A DNA stretch of 43,914 nucleotides from Dehalococcoidia bacterium (GTDB lineage Bacteria > Chloroflexota > Dehalococcoidia > Dehalococcoidales > UBA1222), in the NCBI GenBank assembly GCA_009776735.1, contig WRNG01000004.1:1-43914 (forward strand). The letters run 5' to 3'. The translations under genes were made by a program, and so were the position numbers. The notes below the pieces were generated by a model that saw only the letters and a list, made by a program, of their open reading frames with translations, ran no database searches and was not told the origin of the DNA. How positions within the stretch are numbered: position 1 is the stretch's first letter; each line of letters begins with the position of its first letter. Positions 1-7,274 of the stretch are shown here, one piece after another.

Positions 1-416
1 AGCGGTTTTATTTCTGTGGATACCTGCGGATTTTGGCGAGCCCAATCAGCCACATAACGCTCAAGCCTGCCGATAGCAATCGGCGCGCCTCTTTTTTCCA
101 GCAAGCAATGTGATTCACATTGTGTCTCCTGCGGACAGACCCTCCCACAAATTCCGGGCAAAGCGTTTTTCTCTTTGATTACAGCTAAAGCTTTTGGCAA
201 ATCGTCTTGGCATATAGCAACAATAAAGGAGGTGATATCAATACTAACGGGACAGCCTTTTACACAATTTTTTTTCACACAAGACAAACAGCGCAAAGCC
301 TCTTCTTTCATTTGTTCTGGGGTGTATCCAAGTGCCACTTCGCTAAAGTTACGCGCTCTTTTTTCGGGCGCTTGGCGTGGCATATCCACTCGCTGTAGAT
401 TTAGCGGATTAGGCAT
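1..416 (-). CDS. nfnB: NADPH-dependent glutamate synthase small-subunit-like / NfnB (5' part only)
   Basis: This is the N-terminal part of a GltD/NfnB-type flavoprotein; the gene runs off the left edge of the window, leaving about 138 residues. The visible part is the ferredoxin-like N-terminal domain that carries [4Fe-4S] clusters, with cysteine clusters RCLSCVKKNCVKGCPV and GICGRVCPQETQCESHCL, as in glutamate synthase beta-type subunits. The ATG at 416 overlaps the stop of the upstream NfnA gene (409) by 8 nt, so the two are translationally coupled. In NfnAB this subunit bifurcates electrons between NADPH, NAD and ferredoxin. Pairing with an NfnA-type subunit supports NfnB over a true GOGAT beta subunit. 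The FAD and NADPH domains lie outside the window. Confidence 0.85.
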   Translation of the reverse strand, partial: MPNPLNLQRVDMPRQAPEKRARNFSEVALGYTPEQMKEEALRCLSCVKKNCVKGCPVSIDITSFIVAICQDDLPKALAVIKEKNALPGICGRVCPQETQCESHCLLEKRGAPIAIGRLERYVADWARQNPQVSTEIKP

Positions 417-1269
417 TCTTCACCTCATTCCCAATACATGTTCCTCGCTGACATTTCCATTGTTGCCAGGCTTTTTCTTCTTCATCACGATAAGCTTTCT
501 GGCGCGCCATTAATTCATCCCAATCCACACTATGCCCATCAAAATCAGGACCGTCAACACAGGCAAAACGGGTAACCCCATCCACTGAAACGCGACAACA
601 ACCACACATTCCGGTCCCATCCACCATAATCGGGTTTAGAGATACGACTGTTTTTACGCCAAAAGGCTTAGTGGCAAGAGAGCATCCTTTCATCATAATG
701 GTCGGTCCAATTGCAATAACACGAGAAACATCTTTGTTAGCCGTGAGAATATCCTGTAGAGGTTCGCTAACCAACCCTTTCCGTCCATAAGAACCATCAT
801 CCGTAGTAATAATCATTTCATCACTATACATCCCAACTTCACTTTCCCAGAAAAGCAATTCTTTGCTACGTACTCCCACGATACTGATGACACGATTCCC
901 GGCTTGTTTCATTGCCCTCGCGATCGGCATAATCGTAGCTACCGCAAACCCTCCTGCCACACAAACTACCGTGCCTGTTTTTTCAATATGCGTCGGCAGT
1001 CCCAAAGGTCCGACAAAATCAGTTATTTCATCTCCAGCGGTTAAAGATGCTAACTTGGAGGAGGTTAATCCCACTTCCATAAACACTACTGTAACACTAC
1101 CTTGCGCTCGATCCCAATCTGCCAGTGTTAGCGGGATTCGCTCTCCATTCTCACCATGACGCAATATTATGAACTGTCCTGCTTGGGCTCGTTCAGCTAC
1201 TTTAGGGGCCTTGATTACAAACAAATGGACGCTCGGGGTCAGATCTTCCCGTTTAAGTATTCTGTACAA
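409..1269 (-). CDS. nfnA: Ferredoxin-NADP reductase alpha subunit / sulfide dehydrogenase type (NfnA)
   Basis: A 286-residue reductase of the dihydroorotate-dehydrogenase electron-transfer (PyrK-like) family. It has an N-terminal FAD-binding barrel (about 1-95), a nucleotide-binding fold beginning near VVCVAGGFAVATIMPIARA, and a C-terminal [2Fe-2S] site around GTGMCGCCRVSVDG and FACVDGPDFD. This arrangement is typical of the NADH-binding subunit of NADH-dependent reduced ferredoxin:NADP oxidoreductase. The start is a TTG (M-Y-R-I-L) preceded by AGGTAGG at 5-nt spacing; no better ATG is present. It is followed by nfnB with an 8-nt overlap. It probably balances NADPH, NADH and reduced ferredoxin in the cytoplasm of an anaerobe. 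A sulfide dehydrogenase name is the usual alternative label for the same family. Confidence 0.88.
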   Translation of the reverse strand: MYRILKREDLTPSVHLFVIKAPKVAERAQAGQFIILRHGENGERIPLTLADWDRAQGSVTVVFMEVGLTSSKLASLTAGDEITDFVGPLGLPTHIEKTGTVVCVAGGFAVATIMPIARAMKQAGNRVISIVGVRSKELLFWESEVGMYSDEMIITTDDGSYGRKGLVSEPLQDILTANKDVSRVIAIGPTIMMKGCSLATKPFGVKTVVSLNPIMVDGTGMCGCCRVSVDGVTRFACVDGPDFDGHSVDWDELMARQKAYRDEEEKAWQQWKCQRGTCIGNEVKNA

Positions 1270-1382
1270 ATGAACCTACCTTCCACTGTTTATCGAAAAT
1301 TTCAGCGGGCAAGAGAATCCCGCCCGTGCTATACTTTACAATAGCCGTAGCGTCTTTTCAAATACTTCTTTGCGCTTGTCTG

Positions 1383-1394
1383 GTACAATTGTAC
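1383..1394. promoter_or_regulatory. 12-bp palindrome in remA promoter region
   Basis: The sequence GTACAATTGTAC is a perfect palindrome about 40 nt upstream of the remA start codon. It overlaps a plausible -10 element (TACAAT at 1391-1396 region). It could be an operator or simply an AT-rich promoter; no regulator is known from the sequence. Confidence 0.25.
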
Positions 1395-1433
1395 AATAAC
1401 ATATTGGTCATTATCCTTCACGAGGTGAATGTT

Positions 1434-1721
1434 GTGTCAAAAGAAATGGTACATGTCGGATTCGGAAATATTTTAGCCATCAATCGCGTAATTGCGATTG
1501 CTTCCCCCAATTCAGCACCCACCAAACGCACTATCCAAGAGGCCCGTAATAAGGGTATATTAGTCGATATGACCAACGGTCGCCGTACCAAAGCCGTGAT
1601 TTTTGTTGACAGCGGACACATTGTATTAGCCGCCCTCGCACCCGAAACAATCTCCGGCAGATTACAAGTTAACTGCAGCAGCGCTGCCATACACTCGGAT
1701 CTCAATGATGAAGCCGTTTAA
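1434..1721 (+). CDS. remA: RemA/DUF370 family DNA-binding regulator
   Basis: A 95-residue protein of the RemA (DUF370) family, small DNA-binding proteins that in Bacillus activate biofilm-matrix genes and that sit next to gmk in many bacteria. The family core is visible: VGFGNILAINRVIAIASP, SAPTKRTIQEARNKG, DMTNGRRTKAVIFVDSGHIVLAAL and PETISGRL. I chose the GTG at 1434 because GAGGTG lies 6 nt upstream and the protein then begins just before the conserved domain; an ATG four codons later (1446) is the alternative. The 3' end overlaps gmk by 17 nt, so the two genes are coupled. The role in this organism, beyond nucleic-acid binding, is not known. Confidence 0.85.
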   Translation: MSKEMVHVGFGNILAINRVIAIASPNSAPTKRTIQEARNKGILVDMTNGRRTKAVIFVDSGHIVLAALAPETISGRLQVNCSSAAIHSDLNDEAV

Positions 1722-2340
1722 CTCGACTACCAATGAGCAAGTACTAACGACGACAAACCTAGTCTTGGTCTTTTCGGGGCCTTCCGGAGCCGGCAAAGAT
1801 TTCACAATCGACGCCATGAAAGAGCGTCGCATACCGTTTCAACATATTACGACCAATACCACCCGCACAATTCGCCAAGGCGAAACTGACGGAGAACACT
1901 ATAACTTCATATCCGTTCCAAAGTTTGAGGAATTAATTAGGACCAACGGGCTTTTGGAATACGCTGAGGTTTACGGTCACTATTACGGGGTACCGAAGGA
2001 ACCTGTTCGCCAAGCACTAGCACAGTATCAAGACGTTGTTATTAAAGTTGATGTACAGGGAGCAATGAGTGTCAAAGAAAACCTCCCAGACTCCATTCTG
2101 ATATTCATTATGCCTCCGTCAATAGAGGAACTGGAAAAACGATTGCATGAGCGTGGTACCGAAACCGAGGATTCTATAAAGCTACGTCTTGCCACTGCCC
2201 GCGCGGAAATAGAACAGTCTTCCCAGTTTGATTACATTATCGTCAGCCACTCAAACCGCATTAATGAAATCCTGGACAAAATTGTGACCATCATTTCCGA
2301 TGAAAAAACTCGTGTCCCCCCACGTCAATATAATTTTTAG
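1705..2340 (+). CDS. gmk: Guanylate kinase
   Basis: A 211-residue guanylate kinase that phosphorylates GMP or dGMP with ATP to GDP or dGDP in the cytoplasm. The P-loop is FSGPSGAGKD, followed by the GMP-binding segment TTNTTRTIRQGETDGEHYNF, the E-Y-AEVYGHYYGVPKEPV segment, VIKVDVQGA, and IFIMPPS before the lid. The last P-loop residues are K-D rather than the common K-G/S-T, a form I associate with Chloroflexota enzymes. The N-terminus is about 15 residues longer than in minimal family members. The start is ATG at 1705 or 1708 inside the end of remA. It is convergent with cbiO across a short AT-rich gap (2341-2381). Confidence 0.93.
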   Translation: MMKPFNSTTNEQVLTTTNLVLVFSGPSGAGKDFTIDAMKERRIPFQHITTNTTRTIRQGETDGEHYNFISVPKFEELIRTNGLLEYAEVYGHYYGVPKEPVRQALAQYQDVVIKVDVQGAMSVKENLPDSILIFIMPPSIEELEKRLHERGTETEDSIKLRLATARAEIEQSSQFDYIIVSHSNRINEILDKIVTIISDEKTRVPPRQYNF

Positions 2341-2381
2341 CAAAAAATACGGAATAAAAAACCTGTCGCAATAAGTTCTGG

Positions 2382-3140
2382 CTATTCCAAAGAGTCCTTT
2401 ATTGACCCATCTCCAGCTTTTTCATCAGCAGCTATAGCTAAACGGTTTTTTACCAGCAGGTCATAGTCTTGCAAAACTGTGTGGCAGTCACCGTCGGCAG
2501 TAATTAAACCTTTATTCATGATCATAACCCGCGAACAAAGAGCTTGCACCATTTCTAAGTCATGGGAAACAATCAGTTTGGTTTGCGGCAATCCGCGTAA
2601 CAGCTTAATTAGTTGCCATTTACCAACGGGATCAAGACTAGAACTTGGTTCATCAAACACCAGTAGTGGTGGAGACATCGCCAGTACTGTTGCTATGGCA
2701 ATACGTCGTTTTTCTCCCAGACTTAAGTGGTGTGGCGAACGTTGTTCGTACCCACCCATACCCACCGCTCTTAGCGCTTGTTGTACCACACAAAGCACTT
2801 CGGCCTCTTTCATCCCCAAATTAAGGGGACCAAAAGCCACATCATCAAAAACCGTGGGGGAAAACAGTTGATCGTCAGGATTCTGAAAAACCATCCCTAT
2901 CTGCCGCCTGACAGTTTTGAAGCTCTTTTTCCGTACCACTTGCCCCAACACTCGCACAACCCCACAATGCGACTGTAATAACCCGTTCAAATGAAGCAAC
3001 AAGGTTGATTTACCGGCCCCATTAGGCCCGATAAGCGCCACACACTCCCCTTCGTGAATACTCAGACTTACCCCACGAAGCGCCGGTTGTCCATCGGGAT
3101 AGGAGAACTTGAGGTTTTCAATTGCAAGAACTTCAGCCAC
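2382..3140 (-). CDS. cbiO: ECF-type nickel/cobalt importer ATPase subunit
   Basis: A 252-residue ABC ATPase of the energy-coupling-factor family. It shows the Walker A motif GPNGAGKST, Q-loop FQNPDDQLF (the NPDDQ form typical of ECF A-components), signature LSLGEKRRIAIA, Walker B LLVFDEPSSSLD, and the switch histidine in SHDLEM. It hydrolyses ATP to drive the CbiMNQ membrane complex. Its start overlaps the cbiQ stop by 8 nt and it is the last gene of the cbiMNQO cluster. The substrate is nickel or cobalt by family; the operator sites upstream (see 4929-4951 and 5414-5444) favour nickel. Confidence 0.93.
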   Translation of the reverse strand: MAEVLAIENLKFSYPDGQPALRGVSLSIHEGECVALIGPNGAGKSTLLLHLNGLLQSHCGVVRVLGQVVRKKSFKTVRRQIGMVFQNPDDQLFSPTVFDDVAFGPLNLGMKEAEVLCVVQQALRAVGMGGYEQRSPHHLSLGEKRRIAIATVLAMSPPLLVFDEPSSSLDPVGKWQLIKLLRGLPQTKLIVSHDLEMVQALCSRVMIMNKGLITADGDCHTVLQDYDLLVKNRLAIAADEKAGDGSIKDSLE

Positions 3141-3924
3141 TGATGCTCCTCAACAGTAATGGAATCAAGACAATAACCGCTGATGCCACTAAAATGATCA
3201 AAAGATATACCACATCCACAAAGTGCAAACTGAGACGGTCAAAAAAACGGCTGTGTCCTTCAAATCCTCGCGCTAACATAGCTCCGTAAACTCGCTCTCC
3301 CCTCTCAAAACTACGGATAAACAAGGCTCCTACCATAAAACCTAGAGTACGGACATGAAGACGAATTCCCCCACCAAAAGAACGGCTATTGCGTGCCTGT
3401 GACAAATGCTCAGCCTCATCACTCAGCACAAAAACATAGCGGGACATGAAGCTCATCAGCATTATCATTATTCTGGGCATTTTAAGCTTTTCCAGCCCTT
3501 TTAACAGCTCTCCCATGCCAGTGGTTGCCGTAAGGCTTATTATGGACTGAATCGAAAGCCAAGCCTTACACATTATGTCTGCCGCAAGAAGGAGCCCTTC
3601 TCTCTTTATGCCAATATGCCAGTTCCATATATTCACCGCTCCAATTTCTGCTCCTTCTTTGAAAAAGGGCAGAAAAACCACCACTAAAAGAACGAATGGG
3701 ATTACTACTGATGAACGTTTGAGAACATAAGCAACAGGCACGCGTGACAGCAGTATCAAGCACACATTGAGAATTAAAAACAACCCGTATGCGAGCCACT
3801 CAGTTCTCGGCACTGCCACCACTGCAATCACCATCACCAACATTGCCAAAAATTTAACCCGCGGGTCCAGCTTATGGATAAAACTGCCTGTTTCGCGGTA
3901 TTGATCTAAAAAGTGGTATTTCAT
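3133..3924 (-). CDS. cbiQ: ECF transporter transmembrane (T) component
   Basis: A 263-residue membrane protein of the CbiQ/EcfT family. It opens with the family start FLDQYRETGSFIHKLDPRVK, has several hydrophobic helices (about 25-80, 100-130 and 235-260), and carries the two coupling-helix motifs that contact the ATPase, SQARNSRSFGG and ERGERVYGAMLARGF. It links CbiO hydrolysis to CbiM. It lies 5 nt downstream of the cbiN stop and overlaps cbiO by 8 nt, so it is part of one transcript. Confidence 0.92.
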   Translation of the reverse strand: MKYHFLDQYRETGSFIHKLDPRVKFLAMLVMVIAVVAVPRTEWLAYGLFLILNVCLILLSRVPVAYVLKRSSVVIPFVLLVVVFLPFFKEGAEIGAVNIWNWHIGIKREGLLLAADIMCKAWLSIQSIISLTATTGMGELLKGLEKLKMPRIMIMLMSFMSRYVFVLSDEAEHLSQARNSRSFGGGIRLHVRTLGFMVGALFIRSFERGERVYGAMLARGFEGHSRFFDRLSLHFVDVVYLLIILVASAVIVLIPLLLRSISG

Positions 3925-3929
3925 GCTAT

Positions 3930-4253
3930 CTAGCCATTATTTATTCTAGCAGTATCAGAAGGTGTTTTGGTATTGTTTTTTCTGGCAATTAGCCAAACCA
4001 AAGTAAAAGCCAACGCAAATACCAGAATCGTACCTATCCAACCAGCTAAAACACCTGCCACTGCTTCATTCTGAATCCCGGGGAAGAGATAGTCGGCAAT
4101 CAAAACAAAAGGAGGTTCTATAATCCGTTCTGTTAAATTATGATCTTCAACCACTCGTTCCAAACCATCCGGAGCCGCTGAGGCTAAAGGAGCAAACGTT
4201 GCTAGAAGTAGGCAAAAAGCGAAAGCTACCAGCCACCATTTCTTATTCTTCAT
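3930..4253 (-). CDS. cbiN: CbiN-like PDGLE-domain small subunit of Ni/Co importer
   Basis: A 107-residue protein with two hydrophobic helices: one near the N-terminus (WWLVAFAFCLLLATFAPLA) and one near the C-terminus (IGTILVFALAFTLVWLIA). Between them is the PDGLE sequence that names this small-subunit domain (APDGLERVVEDHNL). CbiN/PDGLE proteins support metal uptake by CbiM. I place the start at the MKNKKWW methionine (4253), 11 nt inside the end of cbiM; a longer reading frame begins at 4280 but adds residues that do not look like the family. Neighbours cbiM and cbiQ fix the role. Confidence 0.88.
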   Translation of the reverse strand: MKNKKWWLVAFAFCLLLATFAPLASAAPDGLERVVEDHNLTERIIEPPFVLIADYLFPGIQNEAVAGVLAGWIGTILVFALAFTLVWLIARKNNTKTPSDTARINNG

Positions 4254-4902
4254 CGGTCTGCCAACTTTCTTGTAAATCAAGTAAATCCGCTCTGGTTTTA
4301 CGCAATAGAGTCAGTGCGGCCACAGTTATTGCCCCTTCCAGTAAACCAATTATGGCATGCGTACCAAACATGGCTGGCAACACCACCCTTAAAGGAATAA
4401 CGTCAGAAATAACAATCTCCAGGGAACAAGCCACGGATGCCAATACAACCGAACACCAAGCTGCTGCGAAACTCAAAATTGTTTTGGTTCGAACATTGTT
4501 TTCAAAAAGCTTCAATCCCAATTGATATATTAAATAGGCTGCTCCCCCGCCGACAATACCCATATTGAAAATGTTGGCTCCCAGAGCTAAGATGCCTCCG
4601 TCTTGGAAAATAAAACACTGCACTATAAGCACCAGTGTAAGAATAATCAGTGTAGCCCAAGGTCCTAATAGGACAACACACAATGCCGCTCCCAAAAAAT
4701 GCCCTGACGTGCCACCAAAAACTATTGGCACATTGAGCATCTGCGCAGCAAAAATAAAAGCGGCCAGTACGCCCATCATCGGAATTTGCTTCTCGCCTAG
4801 TTTTTTCCCAACAACCCGTACAGCACCCGCAACTCCACCAGTGGATATCACCGCTGTGCCAACTAAAGTCCCCGCATTAAGTAAACCATCAGGAATATGC
4901 AT
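4243..4902 (-). CDS. cbiM: Nickel/cobalt ECF transporter substrate-binding membrane protein
   Basis: A 219-residue polytopic membrane protein of the CbiM/NikM family. The start at 4902 yields the conserved N-terminus Met-His-Ile-Pro-Asp-Gly; the terminal Met-His pair coordinates the metal in this family, so the upstream extension to 4977 is rejected. Other family signs are FAAQMLNVPIVFGGTSGHFLG, the histidine in SGHFLG, QDGGILALGANIFNMG, and MFGTHAIIGLLEGAIT. The following cbiN starts before its stop. A Nur-type operator-like sequence lies 27-49 bp upstream. Sequence alone does not separate Ni from Co specificity. Confidence 0.92.
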   Translation of the reverse strand: MHIPDGLLNAGTLVGTAVISTGGVAGAVRVVGKKLGEKQIPMMGVLAAFIFAAQMLNVPIVFGGTSGHFLGAALCVVLLGPWATLIILTLVLIVQCFIFQDGGILALGANIFNMGIVGGGAAYLIYQLGLKLFENNVRTKTILSFAAAWCSVVLASVACSLEIVISDVIPLRVVLPAMFGTHAIIGLLEGAITVAALTLLRKTRADLLDLQESWQTDEE

Positions 4903-4928
4903 TCGTGTTATTTCGTACTTGCCATTGC

Positions 4929-4951
4929 TTGCAATTGCTATTCTATTGCAA
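4929..4951. promoter_or_regulatory. Nur-type operator-like repeats upstream of cbiM
   Basis: Three TTGC half-sites occur in the 65-bp gap before cbiM: TTGCAA (4929-4934), TTGCTA (4935-4940) and TTGCAA (4946-4951). The last two are separated by 5 nt, giving TTGCTA-N5-TTGCAA, one mismatch from the box found perfectly in front of the neighbouring Fur-family gene. Confidence 0.6.
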
Positions 4952-4967
4952 GAACAAATCAAAATTT

Positions 4968-5387
4968 TTATGTGCATTCCTCACAACGACCAAAAATGGC
5001 CATGTGATTCAAATCAGCTCGAAAACGATATCTTTCTATAAGCATATCAGAAAGCGGAGCCAGTGCTGCCGCATCTAAATCAATCACATGACCACAAACA
5101 GAACAGACTAAGTGGTGATGGTGGTCATGTCCAGCACTATGGAAGCGCACTCTCCCATCACCCATATCGGTTTCCGCGACCAATCCCATTACCTTGAGTA
5201 ACTCCAGCGTCCGATATACCGTCGAGATATTTAGCCCAGCGTAATTGTGGCGTACCCCTTCGTATATTTCTTCAGCGCTAATATGCCCACTCGCTTCCTC
5301 AATCGCTTGAAGGATCATCAACCGCTGCGGAGTAATGCGATATCCCTTTTGGGCAAGACTAGCCAAAACATCTCGGTTAGGTATCAT
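4968..5387 (-). CDS. Fur-family metalloregulator, probably nickel-responsive (Nur-like)
   Basis: A Fur-family repressor of about 139 residues. The N-terminal winged helix is visible (LAQKGYRITPQRLMILQAIEEASGHISAEEIYE and NISTVYRTLELL), followed by the histidine-rich metal site HSAGHDHHHHLVC, the structural-zinc cysteine pairs CSVC and CEEC, and NHMAIFGRC. The start is uncertain: methionines lie at 5399 and 5387. A good -10 (TACAAT, minus strand, 5398-5403) overlaps the first, which favours 5387 and a very short or absent 5' leader. Its promoter carries a perfect Nur-type box and it precedes cbiMNQO, so I infer an autoregulated nickel-uptake repressor. Zur, PerR or Fur remain possible. Confidence 0.85.
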   Translation of the reverse strand: MIPNRDVLASLAQKGYRITPQRLMILQAIEEASGHISAEEIYEGVRHNYAGLNISTVYRTLELLKVMGLVAETDMGDGRVRFHSAGHDHHHHLVCSVCGHVIDLDAAALAPLSDMLIERYRFRADLNHMAIFGRCEECT

Positions 5388-5397
5388 AATGAAAGGC

Positions 5398-5444
5398 ATT
5401 GTAGCAAGTATTCGCAGATATTGCAAGTGTGTTGCAATATCTGC
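5398..5444 (-). promoter_or_regulatory. Promoter of Fur-family gene with 13-bp inverted-repeat operator
   Basis: A perfect 13-bp inverted repeat with a 5-nt centre spans 5414-5444 (arms GCAGATATTGCAA and TTGCAATATCTGC, centre GTGTG). Its core is TTGCAA-N5-TTGCAA, the consensus described for Streptomyces Nur. On the minus strand TTGCAA at 5421-5426 can serve as a -35, with a 17-nt spacer to TACAAT (5398-5403), so a bound repressor would cover the promoter. Confidence 0.75.
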
Positions 5445-5515
5445 TTGTCGCAGTATTGTTACTGTTCAAAGATATTTAATTTTCAACTGTTTAATGTCTC
5501 ACGCCTATTTGTCTA

Positions 5516-5544
5516 TGGACTTTTAGCTGTGGCCGTTGTAGAAT
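5516..5544 (+). promoter_or_regulatory. Promoter candidate for leader RNA / SWIM gene
   Basis: TGGACT (5516-5521), a 17-nt spacer, and TAGAAT (5539-5544) resemble a sigma-70 promoter (4/6 and 5/6 matches). The expected start of transcription is near 5551, which gives a leader of about 110 nt before the SWIM-domain gene. Confidence 0.4.
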
Positions 5545-5550
5545 GGTAGC

Positions 5551-5640
5551 GCTGTCCAATGGAGCAACCCCCACTATGAAAGTATTGTTATCGAAGATGG
5601 ATTTTAAGCACTAGGCCTATAGCGGCTGGTGCTTTTTTAT
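5551..5640 (+). ncRNA. Short leader or small RNA ending in a terminator-like hairpin
   Basis: Downstream of the promoter candidate lies about 55 nt of non-coding sequence followed by a hairpin: arms AAGCACTAG (5606-5614) and CTGGTGCTT (5626-5634) pair over 9 bp with one G-U, the loop is 11 nt, and a run of six T follows (5633-5638). This is the shape of an intrinsic terminator, yet the SWIM gene with its AGGAGGT site starts 20 nt further on. It is either an attenuator for that gene or the 3' end of a small RNA. I do not recognise a known riboswitch fold. Confidence 0.4.
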
Positions 5641-5659
5641 TATTATTAGGAGGTGTGCC

Positions 5660-5929
5660 ATGCAATCCAGTCTAATTGGAAAAATTGAAAAAGCCACCCG
5701 TTATTCTCAAGAACCTGACCGCATCACCTTTAACGAATTCAAAGTAACATTTCGCGGAAATAACAGCGATCATACTGTCTGTTATACCGATAAAAAATGG
5801 CTTTGTACCTGTAGCTTCTTTCATGATCGTGGGCTTTGTGCTCATACAATGGCTTTGGAGAAAGTACTGGAGCGTATGCTTCCCTCCGAAGCTCTCACCA
5901 ATTTCAACGCAACTGAAATACCTGTTTAA
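5660..5929 (+). CDS. Small SWIM zinc-finger protein
   Basis: An 89-residue protein whose only recognisable domain is a SWIM zinc finger: the C-x-C-x(n)-C-x-H pattern is seen in WLCTCSFFHDRGLCAHTMAL. SWIM domains bind zinc and usually contact DNA or proteins, but this stand-alone form has no assigned function. Translation starts at an ATG with a strong AGGAGGT (5649-5655) at 4-nt spacing. A terminator-like hairpin immediately upstream suggests control by attenuation. It is convergent with folC, with 10 nt between the stops. Confidence 0.75.
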   Translation: MQSSLIGKIEKATRYSQEPDRITFNEFKVTFRGNNSDHTVCYTDKKWLCTCSFFHDRGLCAHTMALEKVLERMLPSEALTNFNATEIPV

Positions 5930-5939
5930 TACTTTGAGG

Positions 5940-7274
5940 CTAATAACTCAGCCTGTTGGCCCATTTTAGCGCCTCTCCAACAATAAACAGTGAGCCAGTG
6001 ACGCAAATAAGGGCATCCTTGTCTGCTTTCTTTACGGCATAATTCAGAGCGTTCACAACATCAGAAACAATAGTTACCGTTTCCGCCTTACCACGGAAAG
6101 ACTGCTCAAGCTCTTGTGCTGATAACGCCCGAGGATGTTGTGATTTGGTGGTGATGATAATATCAAACAAACCGAATAATTCTTGGGCAACTGAAACATG
6201 ATCCTTGTCGGATGACATTCCAATCACCAGTATACGCTTACGGAATTTTCCTGCTTGCAACAAATCGCACAGCGCAGTTTTGAGTTCATGCGCCGCTTGT
6301 AAATTATGAGCACCATCAATTACCACTAGAGGTTTTTGGCGAATGAACTGGAATCGCCCCGGCCAGCGTACTTGGTTCAAACCAGATTCTATGCTTTCTT
6401 TGGTAATATGATACCCACTCTCCGCCAGAACCTCTAACGCGCCTATTGCAACTTGGACATTTTCCCGCTGAAACCTTCCTTGTAACGGCAGTTCAATATG
6501 GTATGAACCTAAGCGCCCATTTATATCAAGTGCCTGAGGTCCTTGTTGCCCAACCTTACCAAGGCAAGTAATATCAATACCGACACGAATAAGCTGGGCA
6601 TCATTAACACGACAAGACTCTATAATCACATCCTCTGCTTTTGGTTCTTGTTGGGCACATACTAGTGGGACACCATATTTAATGATGCCTGCCTTTTCCT
6701 TAGCGATCATATCAAGCGTATCACCTAATACATCAGTATGATCCATTCCCAGTGTAGTTATTGCGCATACTTTCGGGTGGACCACATTGGTAGCATCAAG
6801 CCTGCCCCCCAATCCAACTTCAACGACTTGGAAGTCTACTTTTTCTTGAGCAAAATAGACAAAACCAATAGCCGTTAAGACTTCAAAAGTAGACAAATTG
6901 CCATATGTGGCTTCTTTATTGATGTACTCTATTTCTGGTTCCAATTTATTAAGACAATTCACCAAAGCTTTTCGTGGAATAAGTTTCCCATTGATACGAA
7001 AACGTTCTTCAAAATCGATTAAATGAGGCGAAACGTACAGTCCAGTTTTGTAGCCAGCAGCACAGAGAACAGAGGCCACCATAGCCGCAGTACTGCCCTT
7101 CCCTTTTGTGCCAGCAATATGCACACAGGGGGCAATAAGATGCAAATTCTCAACCCTCTCCATCAGCAATTGCATACGCCTGAGGTCAAAAAAAACTGGC
7201 GCATGCGGTTGATGCGAAGTCTCATAGTCGGAAAGACTATTCAGATATTTTAAGGCTTTTCGATATTTATCCAT
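5940..7274 (-). CDS. folC: Bifunctional folylpolyglutamate synthase / dihydrofolate synthase
   Basis: A 444-residue Mur-ligase-type enzyme that adds glutamate to dihydropteroate or tetrahydrofolate using ATP. Family motifs are HIAGTKGKGSTAAMVASVL (P-loop), GLYVSPHLIDFEERFRINGK, FEVLTAIGFVYFA, the loop VVEVGLGGRLDATNVV, GMDHTDVLGDT, and DGAHNLQAAHELK in the C-terminal domain. Its length is normal for the family. It appears to be transcribed alone on the minus strand, divergent from gyrB. The ribosome-binding site is weak. Confidence 0.94.
   Translation of the reverse strand: MDKYRKALKYLNSLSDYETSHQPHAPVFFDLRRMQLLMERVENLHLIAPCVHIAGTKGKGSTAAMVASVLCAAGYKTGLYVSPHLIDFEERFRINGKLIPRKALVNCLNKLEPEIEYINKEATYGNLSTFEVLTAIGFVYFAQEKVDFQVVEVGLGGRLDATNVVHPKVCAITTLGMDHTDVLGDTLDMIAKEKAGIIKYGVPLVCAQQEPKAEDVIIESCRVNDAQLIRVGIDITCLGKVGQQGPQALDINGRLGSYHIELPLQGRFQRENVQVAIGALEVLAESGYHITKESIESGLNQVRWPGRFQFIRQKPLVVIDGAHNLQAAHELKTALCDLLQAGKFRKRILVIGMSSDKDHVSVAQELFGLFDIIITTKSQHPRALSAQELEQSFRGKAETVTIVSDVVNALNYAVKKADKDALICVTGSLFIVGEALKWANRLSY

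Noticed and set aside
863-1159. Antisense open frame inside nfnA, and similar frames opposite cbiM, gyrB, dnaA and others
   Set aside because: They are shadows of strong coding genes in other frames, with no own family motifs or ribosome-binding sites.
4903-4967. Cobalamin riboswitch before cbiM
   Set aside because: The gap is only 65 nt and has no GCCACTG B12-box; it contains TTGCAA half-sites instead.
4903-4977. N-terminal extension of CbiM to 4977
   Set aside because: It would bury the conserved Met-His-Ile-Pro-Asp-Gly N-terminus, whose free Met-His end binds the metal, and it would overlap the regulator gene.
5521-5595. tRNA-like sequence (GTAGAATGGTAGCGC...) before the SWIM gene
   Set aside because: There is no T-arm TTC consensus, no matching acceptor stem and no CCA; I treat it as part of a leader.
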